Assembly: GCA_015233285.1 (NCBI GenBank)
Contig: JADFYA010000088.1
Span: 1 to 11,222 of the forward strand
Source: Deltaproteobacteria bacterium
GTDB taxonomy: Bacteria > Desulfobacterota > JADFXK01
Direction: 5' to 3'
Length of the DNA: 11,222 bases
The position numbers and the translations under genes are program-made. Positions 1-4,514 of this stretch are shown piece after piece. Numbering within the stretch: position 1 is the first letter of the stretch; each line of letters starts with the position of its first letter. The notes under the pieces were generated by a model. That model did not search any database, was not told the DNA's origin, and saw nothing but the letters and a program-made list of their open reading frames with translations.

Positions 1-551
1 GTTAACGCCACCAGCGAGGGAACGGCCGCGGCGGAATTCGGATTGATAACCATCACGACCGGAAAATTTTCGGAGTGGAACACCTTGAAGCCTAAATGAA
101 ACGATGCGCCGGCCGGGGTCAGGGCCGGAATGACCACCACAGGTTTGTCCGACCGGGTCAAAGTGAGCTGTCCGGTGACCTGGGGGGTGGAGGTGACGAG
201 CTGCACCCAGGCGGTGCCGGCGGGAAATTTGGCCGGATCAAGGGTCAGAGGGACGCCGGGGGCGATGGACACGTTATAGGCGTAAGAGAGGATTGCCCCA
301 CTGGTGCTCCGCATCCAGTAACTAACCATCACGGGGGAACTGGTCGGGTTGGTGACTTTAATTGACGCCGCGTAATCGGAGACCACATGCCAGCCGGTAA
401 AATACATGATGTTGTAGGTGTCGGCGGATACGTTGTAAGCGTCGGCGGATGGGGAGTCGGCCCGGGTCGTAGGCGCCGCCGTGATCAGGATTGAACCGCA
501 CAAAATGGCCATCAGACAAATCGTCCAGGGTCGTACGAATAAACTCTTCAT
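1..551 (-). CDS. Secreted protein, N-terminal part (c-di-GMP riboswitch-controlled; runs off the left edge)
   Basis: The reading frame is open from the ATG at 551 to the window edge: 183 codons with no stop, so the C-terminus is missing. The start is fixed by a strong AGGAGG at 558-563, six bases upstream. Residues 1-31 form a Sec signal peptide: a basic start (MKSLFVR), a hydrophobic core about 11-26, and likely cleavage after TTRA (residue 31). The mature part is rich in Ser, Thr, Val and Pro, as in beta-sandwich surface proteins. Residues about 53-80 (from TGWHVVSDYA, with IKVTNPTSSPV) and 153-180 (from LGFKVFHSEN, with VMVINPNSAAA) align with each other, so at least two copies of a domain of about 100 residues seem to lie in tandem. 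I do not recognise the family. The leader contains a c-di-GMP-I riboswitch and terminator, so a cell-surface, adhesion or matrix role is plausible but inferred. Confidence 0.85.
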   Translation of the reverse strand, partial: MKSLFVRPWTICLMAILCGSILITAAPTTRADSPSADAYNVSADTYNIMYFTGWHVVSDYAASIKVTNPTSSPVMVSYWMRSTSGAILSYAYNVSIAPGVPLTLDPAKFPAGTAWVQLVTSTPQVTGQLTLTRSDKPVVVIPALTPAGASFHLGFKVFHSENFPVVMVINPNSAAAVPSLVAL

Positions 552-704
552 TGTTTTCCTCCTCGGTAACTGTTTAGTTGCTTTCAGATTGCCGAAGGGC
601 CAAGTGCGCATAGAGCGGATTGATACTAATTATCTGTATGATTACAAGGAACAACAAACCGCCGATCCCCCATTCGGATGAACGACATCACATGCCGCGC
701 CCAT

Positions 705-737
705 AAAAAAAGCCCGTCTCCAAGCCAGAGCGCGGGC
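705..737 (-). terminator. Intrinsic terminator of the riboswitch expression platform
   Basis: Read on the minus strand, GCCCG (737-733) pairs with CGGGC (716-712), and CTC pairs with GAG inside it around a loop of about seven bases, leaving a small internal bulge. A run of seven U follows at 711-705. It lies between the riboswitch aptamer and the start codon at 551, as expected for a transcription-terminating expression platform. Confidence 0.75.
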
Positions 738-740
738 GCA

Positions 741-771
741 AGATGTACATTCAACCGATGAGATGCACATT
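741..771 (-). repeat. Paired 11-mers between aptamer and terminator (possible switching helix)
   Basis: The plus strand has agatgtacatt at 741-751 and agatgcacatt at 761-771: direct repeats with one mismatch and a 20-base period. In RNA from the minus strand, GUGCAU of the first can pair with AUGUAC of the second through one G-U wobble, forming a six-base hairpin just before the terminator. It may take part in switching; that is inference. Confidence 0.4.
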
Positions 772-866
772 CCTTAGCAGCCCCGCTACCATATTCCCGG
801 TTTGTGGGAACGTAGGTCGGAAGTTTTGCGTCCCACCCTTTCGGATGGTTTGCCCTTCAGGTTATT
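770..866 (-). promoter_or_regulatory. Cyclic di-GMP-I riboswitch (GEMM-I)
   Basis: The minus strand carries the class I c-di-GMP aptamer core in order: GGGCAAACC (855-847), helix P2 CCATCC-GAAA-GGGTGG (848-833) with its GAAA tetraloop, GGGACGCAAA (834-825), and a P3 helix of TTCCC/GGGAA. P3 also contains CCTACG and TATGG, which match the two strands of the 11-nt GAAA-tetraloop receptor that docks P2 on P3. GGTAGCGGGG and the 3' side of P1 close the aptamer. The layout matches known aptamers such as Vibrio Vc2. P1 looks weak by eye, so both ends are approximate. The RNA binds the second messenger c-di-GMP; here it should control the secreted-protein gene starting at 551 through the terminator at 705-737. 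Whether binding turns expression on or off cannot be read with confidence. Confidence 0.93.
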
Positions 867-888
867 AAGTGTGTTGCCTCTTTATGTA

Positions 889-904
889 TTCAACAATCGT
901 GCCA
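889..904 (-). promoter_or_regulatory. Candidate sigma54-type (-24/-12) promoter for the riboswitch transcript
   Basis: On the minus strand TGGCACGATTGTTGAA matches the sigma54 consensus TGGCACG-N4-TTGCW except that the -12 C is A. The predicted start, near 877, lies about 10 bases ahead of the aptamer, which suits a riboswitch leader. The missing -12 GC is a serious mismatch. A sigma70 promoter is possible: TTGGCA lies here, but with no well-spaced -10. Confidence 0.35.
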
Positions 905-1169
905 AACAACCAACATGTGGATATTACTGAACACAATTATCTATTCGGACTTATCTCCGGAAATTTTTGGGTTGGTTTTAACGATTATTACTAAATATAG
1001 TAATAAGTGTTTGGTTGCGGCGGCGGGTCAGCGAGATGGCCAGGGAGATTGCCTGATAACCCTGATTAAGCTGATTAGCGGCGGCGTTGCCGTTCCTTCG
1101 CTTTGAATAAAAAAGACTTCTGCTTTCATTTGAATCCTGCTAAGATGATCACAGATTTCAATCGTCATT
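905..1169. other. Intergenic region between divergent riboswitch leader and Fic module
   Basis: No convincing gene is seen. A 63-codon plus-strand frame at 915-1106 has no ribosome binding site and no recognisable protein features. The only clear structure is the AT-rich dyad at 985-1006. Promoters for the two divergent transcripts must lie here or next to it. Confidence 0.5.
985..1006. repeat. Perfect 9-bp AT-rich dyad (possible regulator site)
   Basis: TTATTACTA (985-993) and TAGTAATAA (998-1006) are perfect inverted repeats around AATA. No T-run follows, so it is not an obvious terminator; dyads of this size are typical of dimeric regulator sites. It lies about 110 bases upstream of the predicted start of the riboswitch transcript, a distance at which sigma54 activators commonly bind. 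The regulator is unknown. Confidence 0.5.
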
Positions 1170-1259
1170 ATGGTGGCGAATGTTTTAGAAGGCAGATCAG
1201 AAGAGGTAAATAAACTCTTTCGAGAATTTAAAGACGACTTTCATTTTGGAAAAAAATGA
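1170..1259 (+). CDS. 29-aa ORF overlapping fic; possible Fic antitoxin or leader peptide
   Basis: The frame encodes 29 residues beginning MVANVLEGRSEEV, and its TGA overlaps the fic ATG in an ATGA junction (1256-1259), a typical translational coupling. The segment ANVLEG resembles the inhibitory motif [S/T]xxxE[G/N] of Fic antitoxins (VbhA, YhfG), keeping the Leu-Glu-Gly and having Ala where Ser/Thr is expected. The downstream Fic protein shows no such motif of its own, so a separate antitoxin would be expected. Against this, there is no clear ribosome binding site before 1170, the peptide is shorter than YhfG-like antitoxins (about 55-60 residues), and the in-frame TGA at 1146-1148 prevents much N-terminal extension. 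It could be a truncated antitoxin or a chance frame. Confidence 0.35.
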   Translation: MVANVLEGRSEEVNKLFREFKDDFHFGKK

Positions 1260-1876
1260 ACAAAAAAAATAAATATGACGCTGACGACCCGCTGTTTGAT
1301 CAAAGACGCGGAGTTTTAAAAAACAAGCTCGGGATCACGGATAATGAAAAACTACAAGACATCGAAGCACAGCACCTTGTAGAAGCCTATGAACAAGCTG
1401 CCCTGGCGTATTCGGAGCGCCACGTCTTTGCAGAACAAGACATCCGTTATCTTCACAAATTGTTTCTAGGTCAGATTTATGATTGGGCGGGAAATTACAG
1501 ATCGGTTGACCTGTCCTCTGAGGATATCCGCTACTGCCATGCGGCATTCATCACACAAAATATGCAAAAATTCTCAGATGAGCTGTCTAACATGACTCCC
1601 TTTCAAGCGGATTTTTCCAAGCAAGAAATCGTAAGCCGATTGGCTAAGATTCATGGAGAATTGATAATCATTCATCCTTTCAGAGACGGCAACGGACGGA
1701 CAACCCGTCTGCTTTGTGACCTCCTATTGATGCAGGCAGAATATAACCCAGTCGATGCGGAACCTTTTTACAATGAGGAGTTCATAAAGAAATACCACAG
1801 CGCAATTCAAACACTATGGCATACCAACGATCATGCACCGCTTTTTAATTTGTTTGAGCCGATGGTTTCAAAGTAG
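1256..1876 (+). CDS. fic: Fic family protein AMP transferase (probable TA toxin)
   Basis: A 206-residue protein of the usual size for stand-alone Fic toxins. The FIC active-site motif HPFRDGNGRTTR spans residues 140-151: His140 is the catalytic base, Asp144 coordinates Mg, and Asn146, Arg148 and Arg151 fit the anion hole and ATP-binding positions. The segment LHKLFLGQIYDWAGNYR (66-82) with SVDLSS following is the conserved flap region of the Fic fold. Family members transfer AMP, or occasionally other phosphate groups, to hydroxyl side chains; known bacterial toxin targets include DNA gyrase and topoisomerase IV. I see no built-in [S/T]xxxE[G/N] inhibitory helix at either end, which points to class I, regulated by a separate small antitoxin. 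The start overlaps the preceding 29-codon frame (ATGA), with a weak GGA six bases upstream. The gene is AT-rich relative to the TPR and kinase genes. Confidence 0.93.
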   Translation: MNKKNKYDADDPLFDQRRGVLKNKLGITDNEKLQDIEAQHLVEAYEQAALAYSERHVFAEQDIRYLHKLFLGQIYDWAGNYRSVDLSSEDIRYCHAAFITQNMQKFSDELSNMTPFQADFSKQEIVSRLAKIHGELIIIHPFRDGNGRTTRLLCDLLLMQAEYNPVDAEPFYNEEFIKKYHSAIQTLWHTNDHAPLFNLFEPMVSK

Positions 1877-2033
1877 TTGCCAAGTCATCACGCTGTTTCT
1901 CCTGCAACCTACGTATCTCTTTTTCGCACCCCTCAGCAGCTTTTTCCATGCCTTCCATTAAGACGCTGCCACGTACCGCCTTCAGGATCATGATCCGACG
2001 CTCTACCTCGTCTTTTTGTTCAAAGAATTTCAT
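1845..2033 (-). CDS. Small coiled-coil hypothetical protein, 62 aa
   Basis: A 62-residue frame starting at the ATG at 2033. It is rich in Glu, Lys, Arg and Gln and looks alpha-helical throughout (for example EKEIRRLQEKQRDDL near residues 37-51), with no cysteine-rich or membrane segments. It converges on fic, and the two 3' ends overlap by 32 bases, so one gene may have drifted into the other or both share a terminator region. The ribosome binding site is weak (AGAGAAAAG upstream). Its leader contains the 37-base-period repeat at 2052-2115, and the recombinase remnant lies just beyond that on the same strand. I do not recognise the family; a role as small partner to the remnant or a DNA-associated helper is only a guess. 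Confidence 0.6.
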   Translation of the reverse strand: MKFFEQKDEVERRIMILKAVRGSVLMEGMEKAAEGCEKEIRRLQEKQRDDLATTLKPSAQTN

Positions 2034-2051
2034 GGTATCTTTTCTCTTGAA

Positions 2052-2115
2052 AATTAACAGAAAATGGAAACAAAAAATATCTTATCAGAATTAACAGAAA
2101 ACGGAAACAAAAAAT
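2052..2115. repeat. Two 27-bp near-identical direct repeats, 37-base period
   Basis: The sequence aattaacagaaaaYggaaac followed by aaaaaat occurs at 2052-2078 and 2089-2115 with a single C/T difference. It sits between the recombinase remnant and the 62-aa minus-strand ORF, i.e. in that ORF's presumed leader. The intervening bases contain TAAGAT on the minus strand, a possible -10. Direct repeats beside an integrase end could be regulator or recombinase arm sites; that is speculative. Confidence 0.6.
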
Positions 2116-2225
2116 CACCCCTCATCAATCCCCCTTCCCAGCTCCTCTGCCGTGATCCGGGCGTACTGCATCGAGTAGGCGGCGTTATTGTGCCCAAGCC
2201 GGCGCGGCACGGCGGCGACCATCTC
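2115..2225 (-). pseudogene. 3'-terminal remnant of a tyrosine recombinase/integrase gene
   Basis: About 36 in-frame codons ending in TGA at 2117-2115 encode a segment containing [20 protein letters not shown]. The LGH, eight residues, then Tyr pattern reproduces the last motif of tyrosine recombinases (compare LGHSDLSTTQIYTHV in XerD), with His as the box II residue and Tyr as the nucleophile. The residues [12 protein letters not shown] end the frame. The rest of the gene, including the first catalytic Arg and HxxR motif, is absent: upstream lies the promoter-bearing repeat at 2232-2280. The open frame continues to an ATG at 2303, but those extra residues come from the repeat and the antitoxin leader, so I do not count them as a real N-terminus. 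A second copy of this tail is at 3085-3198. Confidence 0.55.
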
Positions 2226-2231
2226 TGAGTA

Positions 2232-2280
2232 GAAAATTCTGGCGTTTTTGCAATGATCTGATATAATGAGGTTGATCTTA
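2232..2280 (+). repeat. Promoter-bearing repeat, copy A
   Basis: These 49 bases align without gaps to 7370-7418 (39 identities by my count), sharing gaaaattctgg, tctgatataatg and tgatctta. It carries the extended -10 promoter of the UPF0175/PIN operon. Copy B leads directly into the MITE at 7418, whereas here the sequence diverges after tgatctta. Confidence 0.65.
2259..2267 (+). promoter_or_regulatory. Extended -10 promoter of the UPF0175/PIN operon
   Basis: TG-A-TATAAT is a perfect -10 with the extended TGn element. No good -35 stands at 17 bases, which extended -10 promoters tolerate. Transcription would start near 2274, leaving a leader of about 47 bases before the ATG at 2321. Confidence 0.6.
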
Positions 2281-2320
2281 CCTTCCAAATACGGCAACTG
2301 CAAGCAAGGAGAAGCATGTT

Positions 2321-2617
2321 ATGGGCGCTGTAAATTTACAAGTAGTTCTTGAAGATGAATTGTTTGAAAATAAACAAACCCTTCAAGAGCGGCAAGAAGA
2401 GGTCAGACGTGCTTTGATTATTAAAGGTTACGTTAATGGCAAACTAAGCACAAGGAAAGTGGCCAAAATGCTTGGGATGGGCTACGAGGAGGCGCAAGAT
2501 TGGTTGGCAAATCAAGGCTTGGATACTTGGCGGGAATTACCACCCGATTTAGACGAAGCTGATCGAAAAAATATGCAAGACCTTATAAAAGAATTTAGCC
2601 CAACAGCTCATTTATAA
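2321..2617 (+). CDS. UPF0175 family antitoxin (HTH)
   Basis: A 98-residue protein with the UPF0175 layout: an N-terminal strand segment (MGAVNLQVVLEDELF) followed by a helix-turn-helix around residues 28-65 containing GKLSTRKVAKMLGM and YEEAQDWLANQGL. UPF0175 proteins are encoded directly before PIN toxins and are thought to bind the operator and neutralise the toxin. AAGGAG at 2306-2311 lies nine bases before this ATG; another ATG at 2316 is out of frame. One base separates its TAA from the PIN ATG, so the two genes form an operon driven from the promoter at 2259-2267. The acidic, Asp/Glu-rich C-terminus (PPDLDEADRKNMQDL) is the likely toxin-contacting part. Confidence 0.85.
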   Translation: MGAVNLQVVLEDELFENKQTLQERQEEVRRALIIKGYVNGKLSTRKVAKMLGMGYEEAQDWLANQGLDTWRELPPDLDEADRKNMQDLIKEFSPTAHL

Positions 2618-2618
2618 T

Positions 2619-3077
2619 ATGAAAAAAGCCGTCTGCGATACTTCCGCTCTCATTCGTTTAAAAAGGGGTAAGGCATTAAACTGTCTGACGCAACTCTTTG
2701 ACAAGCTTTACATTCCTATGGCGGTTAAAGACGAGTGCCTTGATGTAACGCTCTCCAAGATCATTCTAAATCCACCTTTTCAAATACACGATGTTCACCA
2801 AGTCCTTGATTTGGAAATAGATTTAGGAGAATTAGAAGCTGTTAGCTTGGCCATTGAATTGAATATTAAGCATGTCATTATAGATGATGATGCCGGATTC
2901 AGAGTAGCGTTACAAAGAAATCTTTTACCGGTATCTTCCGGTAGAATCTTGGTGGCGGCTAAAAAACTTAGTATTATTCACGCTGTTAAGCCAATTCTTA
3001 ATACAATGAAAACCAACGGGGAATGTTTCAGCAACAAATCTTATTTAAAAATCCTCGAAGAAGCAGGCGAAATTTAA
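2619..3077 (+). CDS. PIN domain (DUF3368-type) ribonuclease toxin
   Basis: A 152-residue PIN-like protein. The acidic metal-binding residues are in place: Asp7 in VCDTSALI, Glu39 in VKDEC, Glu71 in DLGELEAVSLA, and Asp89-Asp91 in VIIDDDAGFRVA. The segment LGELEAVSLAIELNIKHVII and the C-terminal LVAAKKLSIIHAVKPILNTM are typical of the DUF3368/COG2405 group, which is habitually paired with UPF0175. Such proteins are predicted Mg-dependent RNases acting in the cytoplasm. No ribosome binding site is apparent, so translation probably depends on coupling to the upstream antitoxin gene, ending one base before. The gene appears complete and intact; its specific RNA target is unknown. Confidence 0.88.
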   Translation: MKKAVCDTSALIRLKRGKALNCLTQLFDKLYIPMAVKDECLDVTLSKIILNPPFQIHDVHQVLDLEIDLGELEAVSLAIELNIKHVIIDDDAGFRVALQRNLLPVSSGRILVAAKKLSIIHAVKPILNTMKTNGECFSNKSYLKILEEAGEI

Positions 3078-3084
3078 ATCCCCC

Positions 3085-3198
3085 TCACCCCTCATCAATC
3101 CCCCTTCCCAACTCCTCTGCCATGACCCGGACATCCTGATGGCGCGTAGATCGCCTGATTTCACATCGTGTTGCCCAGTCGAACCTGGTGCGCCACAT
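3085..3198 (-). pseudogene. Second recombinase 3' tail remnant
   Basis: The plus-strand segment from about 3086 to 3136 is near-identical to 2116-2166 (ctcatcaatcccccttccca is shared exactly). On the minus strand both encode [11 protein letters not shown] then TGA. Further upstream the similarity fades: the in-frame 37 residues (from MWRTRFDW) do not keep the LGH...Tyr motif, but in another frame LGNTM-stop-NQAIYA resembles it, suggesting frameshift decay of the same recombinase end. It begins six bases after the hepT stop on the same strand. Confidence 0.45.
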
Positions 3199-3204
3199 TT
3201 GATC

Positions 3205-3570
3205 TTATTCCGAGTCTTCTATAATAAAAGACATTGGAGAATTTAAAATATCCGTTAGTTGTTGCTTTAAAATCAGTATATCTTTTGTCGCGGTGATCCA
3301 GACGGTGTTCAGATTGACGCGATGATATTCATGAATTAAGTAATTACGCATGGTAGATATATCTATCCAGGGGACTTCGGGATAGTTAACTTTGAATTCA
3401 GCCGGAAGTTTAGTAACTGCTTCACCTATAATGGCTAACTGATATATGATCGCCCCCTGTTCTTTGAGGGAACCAAAAAAGACTTCTTTAGTCAACTCAC
3501 CGGTAAAACTCTCAATCGCGTCGATGGCCTGCAAAATATGGTCGATGTATACCAGGGGGTCTTTTTTCAT
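3205..3570 (-). CDS. hepT: HepT-like HEPN ribonuclease toxin (DUF86)
   Basis: A 121-residue all-helical HEPN protein. The motif RNYLIHEYHRVN (from residue 75) is the RX4HXY signature of HepT toxins: Arg75 and His80 are the RNase residues and Tyr82 is the position AMPylated by the partner nucleotidyltransferase in characterised HepT/MntA systems. The N-terminus (MKKDPLVYIDHILQAIDAIE) and QLAIIGEAVTKLP are typical of DUF86. HEPN toxins dimerise and cut RNA. Its ATG overlaps the last codons of the mntA frame by four bases (3567-3570), so the two are coupled. Length matches the family; no missing key residue is seen. A recombinase remnant follows within ten bases. Confidence 0.92.
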   Translation of the reverse strand: MKKDPLVYIDHILQAIDAIESFTGELTKEVFFGSLKEQGAIIYQLAIIGEAVTKLPAEFKVNYPEVPWIDISTMRNYLIHEYHRVNLNTVWITATKDILILKQQLTDILNSPMSFIIEDSE

Positions 3571-3863
3571 AGGACCGGAATTTGTTCTTCTAAGACATGT
3601 TGGCGAATGCGCGGAGAAATGGTGTCAAAAAAGCTAAGATCGACTCTGCAATCTAATTCTTTTTCTAATTCATTCTGTAAGTGCGCTAAATCAAAAAGAG
3701 ATTTCTGGTTTTCCCCAAAATCAATCAGAAAGTCGATGTCGCTGTCCGGGCGGGCGTCACCACGAACGGTTGAGCCGAAAACAGCCGCCTTGACCACATC
3801 ATTGCGCCGCAAAATGGGAACAGCTTTCTTTTTGATCTCTTCTAATGTCAGCCGAGAAGCCAA
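3567..3863 (-). CDS. mntA: MntA-like minimal nucleotidyltransferase antitoxin
   Basis: A 98-residue MNT-fold protein. Gly30-Ser31 followed by ten residues and Asp42-Ile-Asp44 give the GSX10DXD motif (GSTVRGDARPDSDIDFLIDF), the Mg/ATP site of the Pol-beta superfamily. In characterised pairs MntA inactivates HepT by adding AMP to the tyrosine next to the RX4HXY motif. The start is a TTG at 3863, chosen because AGGGAG stands upstream at the right distance and no ATG fits the conserved N-terminus. It is the first gene of the operon, with a sigma70 promoter at 3913-3942 and hepT overlapping its end. All motif residues are present, so it is likely active. Confidence 0.92.
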   Translation of the reverse strand: MASRLTLEEIKKKAVPILRRNDVVKAAVFGSTVRGDARPDSDIDFLIDFGENQKSLFDLAHLQNELEKELDCRVDLSFFDTISPRIRQHVLEEQIPVL

Positions 3864-3872
3864 GTTGAAAGT

Positions 3873-3878
3873 CTCCCT
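3873..3878 (-). promoter_or_regulatory. Ribosome binding site deciding the TTG start of mntA
   Basis: AGGGAG on the minus strand lies nine bases ahead of the TTG at 3863-3861. It supports use of a non-ATG start, which may keep antitoxin synthesis low. Confidence 0.6.
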
Positions 3879-3912
3879 AAAAAGATTAGAATTTAATTAC
3901 GTCCTCAAAAGA

Positions 3913-3942
3913 ATTATAACAAATGCCTTCAAAAAAAGCCAA
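3913..3942 (-). promoter_or_regulatory. Sigma70-type promoter of mntA-hepT
   Basis: On the minus strand TTGGCT (3942-3937), an 18-base spacer, and TATAAT (3918-3913) form a good promoter; a TG one base ahead of the -10 adds the extended element. Transcription should start near 3905, about 42 bases before the TTG start. Confidence 0.65.
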
Positions 3943-4270
3943 CCCTTTTTGCCGGCACATTTGGCCATGATTGATTGCTGATCTATGACGCTTGCGGGAA
4001 ATCATCATCCCGGTTGACTGCTGAACTATAATTTCGCCGATTGGTCATGATTTCGCCGATTTTTTGATTGAACATGGTGCCGCCGGGGCGTAATCATGTT
4101 CAGATAATCAGTACAATCATAGTCAATCTGCGTAATCATAGTTCAGACGATGAGAGCCGGTGAAAATACTTGACATTCTCATTTGCAGCAGATAGCCTCA
4201 CCTCCTGTTTTCATAAAAATCCCGAAAACATCTCCTTACGCCTCCACCGGTGGCACCAATGCCTCATCTT
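3943..4270. other. Intergenic region with short repeats, possible decayed IS end
   Basis: No gene is seen. Two copies of atttcgccgatt occur close together near 4030-4062, and cgtaatcatgttcaga (4089-4104) recurs as cgtaatcatagttcaga (4131-4147). Closely spaced motif copies of this kind occur at the ends of IS21-type elements, but no transposase remnant is visible. The region ends at the MITE boundary. Confidence 0.4.
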
Positions 4271-4452
4271 AACCTGAGTTCGACGAGTTTGCTAAGCGAT
4301 TATCATTAAGGGCCATGATTCAATCCGCAGATTGCACCGATTTGCGCAGATTAGGGCCAAAACAAGTCTTTGGATCTTTTCCATCTGCGTAAATCTGAGA
4401 AATCTGCAGATACATTTCTGGTGCTTGATCCAAAAACTCGTCGAATTCAGGT
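4271..4452. mobile_element. MITE-like palindromic element, copy 1 (182 bp)
   Basis: The ends are terminal inverted repeats: acctgagttcgacgagttt at 4272-4290 against the complement of aaaactcgtcgaattcaggt ending at 4452. Inside, a second pair of arms (4322-4353, aatccgcagattgc..., and 4383-4411, atctgcgtaaatctg...) are imperfect complements, so the whole element folds as a long hairpin. A strongly similar copy lies at 7418-7601. No transposase is encoded, hence the MITE-like call. It sits directly upstream of the TPR gene and accounts for the spurious in-frame extension of that gene to 4332. No clean target duplication is seen by eye. Confidence 0.8.
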
Positions 4453-4503
4453 CATCTCAGGCCGGACCGGCGTTGACCCCATATTCTCTGCGTGTCCAAC
4501 ACT

Positions 4504-4508
4504 GGAGG
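4504..4508 (+). promoter_or_regulatory. Ribosome binding site deciding the TPR protein start
   Basis: GGAGG stands six bases ahead of the ATG at 4515. The reading frame is open upstream to an ATG at 4332, but that part lies in the MITE and has no ribosome binding site. Confidence 0.75.
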
Positions 4509-4514
4509 CTAGTT

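Noticed and set aside
96..681. Plus-strand open frames at 96-365 and 481-681
   Set aside because: They lie antisense to the secreted-protein gene, which has a strong ribosome binding site, a signal peptide and a riboswitch leader; the frames themselves are low-complexity Gly/Arg/His-rich or lack any features.
915..1106. 63-codon plus-strand ORF
   Set aside because: No ribosome binding site and no recognisable protein pattern, and it contains the AT-rich dyad. Treated as intergenic.
2054..2317. 87-codon minus-strand ORF
   Set aside because: It is out of frame with the recombinase remnant, crosses the repeats and promoter region, and has no plausible protein features.
3446..3981. Plus-strand ORFs opposite mntA/hepT
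   Set aside because: Antisense shadows of two genes that have complete catalytic motifs, an ATGA-type overlap and a promoter.
4332..4514. In-frame N-terminal extension of the TPR protein
   Set aside because: This part is encoded by the MITE and its right flank, has no ribosome binding site, and the ATG at 4515 has GGAGG at the right distance.
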